Below, in pieces: positions 58,825 to 64,000 of a DNA stretch of 64,000 bases. The notes beneath the pieces are model-generated. The model made no database searches, was not told the origin of the DNA, and saw only the letters and a list, made by a program, of their open reading frames with translations. The translations under genes and the position numbers were made by a program. Within the stretch, counting starts at the first letter, position 1, and the number at the start of each line of letters is the position of its first letter. The stretch is from CAVSKL01 sp963728475 [NCBI: Candidatus Eiseniibacteriota bacterium]. GTDB lineage: Bacteria; Eisenbacteria; RBG-16-71-46; JABDJR01. Location: assembly GCA_963728475.1 (NCBI GenBank), contig CAVSKL010000001.1:1488001-1552000 (forward strand), given 5' to 3'.

Positions 58825-58901
<77 letters not shown>

Positions 58902-59032
58902 TCAAAGTCGAGCACGGCTCTCGCCGTGGGGAACGAACCTTAGCAACCGGCCGGGATGGGGTCAAGTCCGTTCCCGCCCGCTTGTCGCCCGTCCGCCCGG
59001 GGCCGAAGCCCGGGGCCGAAGCCCGGACCGGG

Positions 59033-59560
59033 TCAGTTCCCGCCGGCCTCGGAGGCGGCTCCCGAGCCGGCCCCGGAGCCGGCCCCGGTCGAGCCCCCGG
59101 CGGGCTCGGAAGGCGGCGCCGCCTCCCCCGGGTCCTTGGGGAGTTCCGGCACCGTCTCGTTGTCGTCGAAGCGGAATACCACCTCGTCCGGGCCCACCAT
59201 CCAGTACTTCTCCCGTGCAAGCTTCTCCAGGCTGAAGGGGTCGTTCTCCTTGAGCCCCACCTCCTGGTCCAGCCGCGACTTGTCCACGCGGAGCCGGGCG
59301 TTCCCCGCCACCAAGCCGGCGAGTTGCTCCTGGAGCTGGCGCCGCCGGAGCATGCCGTGGCTCCCGAACACCAGGTCGCCCAGATAGAGACCCAAGAGCA
59401 GCGCCGCCACGGCGTACCAGAGCCGTCGCGACGACGTGAGCCCCTTCCCCCGGTACACCGTGCGCAGGTACCGGTAGCGGAACGGCTCCAACGGTTTGCG
59501 GTGGGGAACCAACCTCGTGCCCTCCTCGGTGGTCCGCCGGTCTGAAGCGGTGGGCTGCAC
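59033..59560 (-). CDS. ftsB: FtsB/DivIC-family septum formation protein
   Basis: A 175-residue bitopic membrane protein. After a ~45-residue basic cytoplasmic part comes one TM ('RLWYAVAALLLGLYLGDLVFG', ~46-66), a coiled coil ('RRRQLQEQLAGLVAGNARLRVDKSRLDQEV') and the DivIC motif 'DPFSLEKLAREKYWMVGPDEVVFRF'. A low-complexity Gly/Ser/Ala tail follows. FtsB links the FtsQLB complex in the divisome. It is the gene after eno, the common eno-ftsB order. The GTG start at 59560 is uncertain; the first ~20 residues may not be translated. Confidence 0.9.
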   Translation of the reverse strand: MQPTASDRRTTEEGTRLVPHRKPLEPFRYRYLRTVYRGKGLTSSRRLWYAVAALLLGLYLGDLVFGSHGMLRRRQLQEQLAGLVAGNARLRVDKSRLDQEVGLKENDPFSLEKLAREKYWMVGPDEVVFRFDDNETVPELPKDPGEAAPPSEPAGGSTGAGSGAGSGAASEAGGN

Positions 59561-59575
59561 TATAGGCCCGCCCGC

Positions 59576-59640
59576 CCCGGCGTTTCAAGCGTCCGGGCCC
59601 CCCCGCCCCCCCCGGCGTTTCAAGCGGCCGGACCCCGCGC
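59576..59640. repeat. Short direct repeat between eno and ftsB
   Basis: CCCCGGCGTTTCAAGCG followed by (T/G)CCGG(G/A)CCC occurs twice, ~36 bp apart, in the 97-bp gap. Its role is unknown; it may be a simple tandem duplication. Confidence 0.7.
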
Positions 59641-59657
59641 CGCCCCAACCGCCGCAG

Positions 59658-61327
<1,670 letters not shown>

Positions 61328-61921
61328 TTGACCTCGGAAGCCCATGAGGACCGCGAGCTCGTCCTGCGTTGTCGCGACAACGACCAGGCGGCGTACCGGC
61401 GGCTTCTTGAGAAGTACCGGCGGCCGGTCTACGGAATCGTCCGGCGCATGGTGCCGAACGAGGAAGAGGCGAGGGACCTGGCCCAGGAAGCGTTCATCCG
61501 GGCGTTCCGGCATCTGGACCAGTTCGACCCGGAACGGAGGTTCTCGAGTTGGCTCTTTCGCATCGCCAACAACCTGTGCATCGATCACTATCGGCGGCGC
61601 AAGCTGGACACGGTGCCCATGGTGCGCGGGGAGGGCGAGGACGAATCGACCTGGGAGTTTCCGGACTCCTCCCGGAGCCCGGCCGAGTCGTTCTCGGACC
61701 GGGAGCGGGGGAGGCGTCTGGCGGCGGTGGTGGAGTCGCTTCCCCCCGCCTACCGGGTGGTGATCGTCATGCGACATCAGCAGGGCCTGGCCTACGAGGA
61801 GATCGCCGAGGCCCTGGAGCTGCCGCTGGGTACGGTCAAGGCCCGGATCCATCGCGCGCACCGGCTTCTGCGGGAGAAGCTCACGCGCCAAGGCTTCGAT
61901 TGGCTGGACCGGGAGTCCTGA
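61328..61921 (+). CDS. ECF-family RNA polymerase sigma factor
   Basis: A 197-residue sigma factor with region 2 ('YGIVRRMVPNEEEARDLAQEAFIRAFRHLDQFDPERRFSSWLFRIANNLCIDHYRRRK', ~34-91) and region 4 ('LPPAYRVVIVMRHQQGLAYEEIAEALELPLGTVKARIHRAHRLLREKL', ~140-187). The start is TTG at 61328 after CGGAGG. The zf-HC2 anti-sigma gene begins 7 bp after its stop, and a membrane protein gene overlaps that, so the three form a unit that probably senses envelope conditions and may regulate itself. Confidence 0.94.
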   Translation: MTSEAHEDRELVLRCRDNDQAAYRRLLEKYRRPVYGIVRRMVPNEEEARDLAQEAFIRAFRHLDQFDPERRFSSWLFRIANNLCIDHYRRRKLDTVPMVRGEGEDESTWEFPDSSRSPAESFSDRERGRRLAAVVESLPPAYRVVIVMRHQQGLAYEEIAEALELPLGTVKARIHRAHRLLREKLTRQGFDWLDRES

Positions 61922-61928
61922 GGGCATC

Positions 61929-62564
61929 ATGAACGGCATGGACGAGCGCGCACATCTGGCGGCCACCGTGGTGGAGCGGTTCGCGGACGGGGACCTTCCC
62001 GCCCCGGAGCGGATCCTCGCCGAGCGGCATCTGGGCGCCTGCCCCCGCTGCCGCCGGGAGGTGGATTCCTACCGGGCGCTCTTCGCCGACCTCGACCGGC
62101 TGGAGGCGGCGGCCCCCCCCTTCGGTTTCGATCTGCGCATCCTTCAGGCGGTGTTCCCGCGCCCCAGCGAGAACGCGGTCCTCCTCCGGCTGGCCACCCG
62201 CGCCTACGCCGTCCTGGCGGTGATCCTGGCCGCGGTCGCCGGCGGGGTGCTCCTCGTCGCCGGGCCCGCCCCCTTCGAGAACGCGGTGGCCGGCGGCATC
62301 GCCAAGGGGGTGAACGGCATCCTGAATCTCTTTCACCTGGCCGGGGTGGCGGTGGGGAGCGTGTTCAAGTTCGTGATCGACCTCCTGTCGCTGGCCGACG
62401 CGGCCCGGGCCTTGGCCCGCGGCCTCGAGGCGGCGGCGGTCTCGCTGGCGCCCCAGGTCGTTTTCCTGGTCTTCCTCACCGTGACCTTGGCCGCGCTGGT
62501 GCTCGTGTGGGCGCTGAAGCCGGTGCGTGAAAGGGGTGTTCCTCATGTCTCGCTCTCTCTCTAA
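61929..62564 (+). CDS. zf-HC2 anti-sigma factor with membrane segments
   Basis: A 211-residue protein. The N-terminal anti-sigma zinc-finger is 'ERHLGACPRCRREVDSYRAL' (H..C..C, ~33-52), the ZAS/zf-HC2 pattern. Then come two or more hydrophobic helices ('AYAVLAVILAAVAGGVLLVAG', 'VVFLVFLTVTLAALVLVWALK'). It should hold the ECF sigma factor at the inner membrane until a signal releases it. Its last 20 bp overlap the next gene's start. Confidence 0.9.
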   Translation: MNGMDERAHLAATVVERFADGDLPAPERILAERHLGACPRCRREVDSYRALFADLDRLEAAAPPFGFDLRILQAVFPRPSENAVLLRLATRAYAVLAVILAAVAGGVLLVAGPAPFENAVAGGIAKGVNGILNLFHLAGVAVGSVFKFVIDLLSLADAARALARGLEAAAVSLAPQVVFLVFLTVTLAALVLVWALKPVRERGVPHVSLSL

Positions 62565-64000
62565 GCGGATCGGGGACCGCGCGGCGAGGGCGTTCCTCCT
62601 GGGCGGGGCGGCGGTGATGGTGGGGTTCCTGCTCCCGGTGGGGAGCGGGCCCGGCGCGACCCCCGCTGAGGCGCTCATCCGTCCCGAGGCCCCACCGGAG
62701 GGGGACTCCACCGGAGGCGGCGGCGCCCCGGCCAAGCGGCGCATCACCTTTCCGGACAGCGCCGCGCCCGACACCGCCGGCCGGCGGCCGACCGCCGGCG
62801 GCCGGCTCAAGCACCTCACCGTCAACATGGACGACGACTCGACCCGCGCCCACATCACCATCGACCTCGACCAGGGCCGGGTGACCAAGGCCTCGGACAA
62901 GGTGCGTTTCGGTGAGAGCGTGCACGTGGGCCCCGGCGAACGCCAGGCCGGCGACGTGGTGGCGATCGGCGGCTCGGTCACCGTCGAGGGCGAGGTGAGC
63001 GGCGACTGCGTGGCCATCGGCGGGAACATCGAGCTGAAGCCGGGCGCCTCGGTGGTGGGGGACGCGGTCGCGGTGGCCGGCAACGTCACCCTGGACGACA
63101 GCACCGAGGTTCTCGGCGACGCGGTGAGCGTGTGGGGGAACCTGGACCGGGCTCCCACCGCGCACATCGGCGGCCAGCCGGTGGAGGTGAGCGGGCTGGG
63201 TGGAATCAGCCTCCCCGGGAACATCGTCCTGGGCGGCGGCCGGCACGGTTTCGTCCACGACTTCTGGCGGTTCGTCCGCCGGCTGATCTGGGTGCTCATC
63301 CTGGGCGGGCTCGGGGTGGTCGCTTTCCAGATCTTCCCCTCGCGGATGGCGCGGCTCTCGATGACCGCGCACGACCGGGGCCTGGTCGCCTTCCTGGCCG
63401 GGTTCGCGGGGTGGATCCTGTGGCTCCCCGCGTTCATCCTGCTGCTGGTCACCATCATCGGGATCCCCGTCGCCATCCTTCTCATCTTCCTCACTCCGGT
63501 GGTGGCGCTCTTGGGCTACCTGGGGGTGGCCGAGTCGGCGGGACGGAAGGTGGGCGCCCGGTTCGGCCGCTCGGGCGCGGGATCGGCGGGCACCGTCTTC
63601 CTGGGCGTGCTGGCGCTGGAGGGAGCGCTCCTTCTCGCCCGCTTCTTCGGGATCTTCGGCTCGGTGTTCGATTTCATCGGCTGGATCCTCTCGGTGATCG
63701 GTTACTGCGTGATCTTCATCGCCGCCACCATGGGGTTCGGCGCCTTCCTCATGTCCCGGTTCCGCCCGGCGGAAACGGCGGGGCCCTCCTCCGGCGCCCC
63801 GGGCCCGCCGTCCGGAGGACCGGGATCGGTTCCGCCCCCGGTCTCGCCCTGGGGCGCGCCCAGCCATACCGCGAGCACCGCCCCCGGTCCGGCGATCCCG
63901 GCGCCGGTGCATCCGGGGTGGAATCCACCCCCTCCGCCCTCGTCGACGCCGCCCCCCCGGGAGACGCCGCCTCCGCCTCCGGAGGCGCCCCCGCCGCCGG
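62545..64000 (+). CDS. Membrane protein with polymer-forming (bactofilin-like) domain (3' end outside window)
   Basis: The ATG at 62545 lies inside the anti-sigma gene (20-bp overlap) after AAAGGGG, and the frame is open to the end of the window (485 codons). An N-terminal signal/TM is followed by a Pro/Ala-rich linker, then a right-handed beta-helix of the polymer-forming cytoskeletal type: 'AGDVVAIGGSVTVEGEVSGD', 'CVAIGGNIELKPGASVVGDA', 'VAVAGNVTLDDSTEVLGDAV'. Four or so TM helices follow ('LIWVLILGGLGVVAFQIFPS', 'WLPAFILLLVTIIGIPVAILLIF'). The end is very Pro-rich. Its overlap with the anti-sigma gene suggests joint expression and perhaps a role in sensing envelope stress. Confidence 0.87.
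   Translation, partial: MSRSLSKRIGDRAARAFLLGGAAVMVGFLLPVGSGPGATPAEALIRPEAPPEGDSTGGGGAPAKRRITFPDSAAPDTAGRRPTAGGRLKHLTVNMDDDSTRAHITIDLDQGRVTKASDKVRFGESVHVGPGERQAGDVVAIGGSVTVEGEVSGDCVAIGGNIELKPGASVVGDAVAVAGNVTLDDSTEVLGDAVSVWGNLDRAPTAHIGGQPVEVSGLGGISLPGNIVLGGGRHGFVHDFWRFVRRLIWVLILGGLGVVAFQIFPSRMARLSMTAHDRGLVAFLAGFAGWILWLPAFILLLVTIIGIPVAILLIFLTPVVALLGYLGVAESAGRKVGARFGRSGAGSAGTVFLGVLALEGALLLARFFGIFGSVFDFIGWILSVIGYCVIFIAATMGFGAFLMSRFRPAETAGPSSGAPGPPSGGPGSVPPPVSPWGAPSHTASTAPGPAIPAPVHPGWNPPPPPSSTPPPRETPPPPPEAPPPP

Overview
The window is very GC-rich bacterial chromosomal DNA (roughly 70% by eye in the backbone). Gene content is housekeeping and envelope-oriented: glycogen branching enzyme, enolase, FtsB, initiator tRNA, EttA, quinol nitric oxide reductase and an ECF sigma/anti-sigma pair. 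The secreted proteins (beta-helix, LA_2272-type surface repeat, and a C-terminal 'TTWG..K.LYR'-like tail) suggest a Gram-negative-type, probably poorly cultivated lineage. An Eisenbacteria- or Gemmatimonadota-like affiliation is my guess and is not proven by the sequence.

Layout. 1-5.2 kb: trehalose synthase/maltokinase (5' end outside the window), glgB and a TrmH-type methyltransferase, followed by a 125-bp tandem repeat. 5.6-9.0 kb: an SDR and a DEAD-box helicase on the minus strand, and a divergent CDF transporter. 9.0-11.7 kb: a secreted beta-helix gene cut by an IS3-family element; removing the IS and one copy of a 4-bp target duplication restores the frame. 11.9-28 kb: a mixed block of single genes (DNRLRE-like protein, ettA, PAP2, DUF309, AKR, ferredoxin reductase, dehydratase, a DUF72 relic, two surface proteins of which one is frameshifted at a homopolymer, an FNR-type regulator with its box, a hydrolase and a histidine kinase). 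28-30 kb: cupin-tetR operon with a likely operator, then a DUF6979-like gene.

30-54.5 kb is an accessory region with lower GC and many insertion sequences. It carries a translationally coupled mannose module (manA, HAD-IIB phosphatase, GH130), then phosphoketolase, DUF2254, a class I fructose-bisphosphate aldolase and a P3A-type proton ATPase. The aldolase is the most striking feature: one gene of about 1.03 kb is spread over 12.9 kb (37792-50674). It was hit independently by an ISAzo13-like element, an IS3-like element and an IS21-like element. The IS3 carries an IS21 (IS21-A) in its transposase, and IS21-A carries another IS21 (IS21-B1) in its istA. All five insertions have direct target duplications, and all interrupted reading frames close exactly when the elements are removed. 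IS21-A also carries a Cys-rich zinc-ribbon-like passenger gene ahead of istA.

54.5-64 kb returns to backbone: an ABM-fold protein, an SDR, quinol-dependent NO reductase, a terminator, tRNA-fMet, ftsB, eno, then ECF sigma factor, zf-HC2 anti-sigma factor and a polymer-forming membrane protein that runs off the window. Several genes have a TAnAAT-like -10 box only 6-9 nt before the ATG, suggesting leaderless transcripts.
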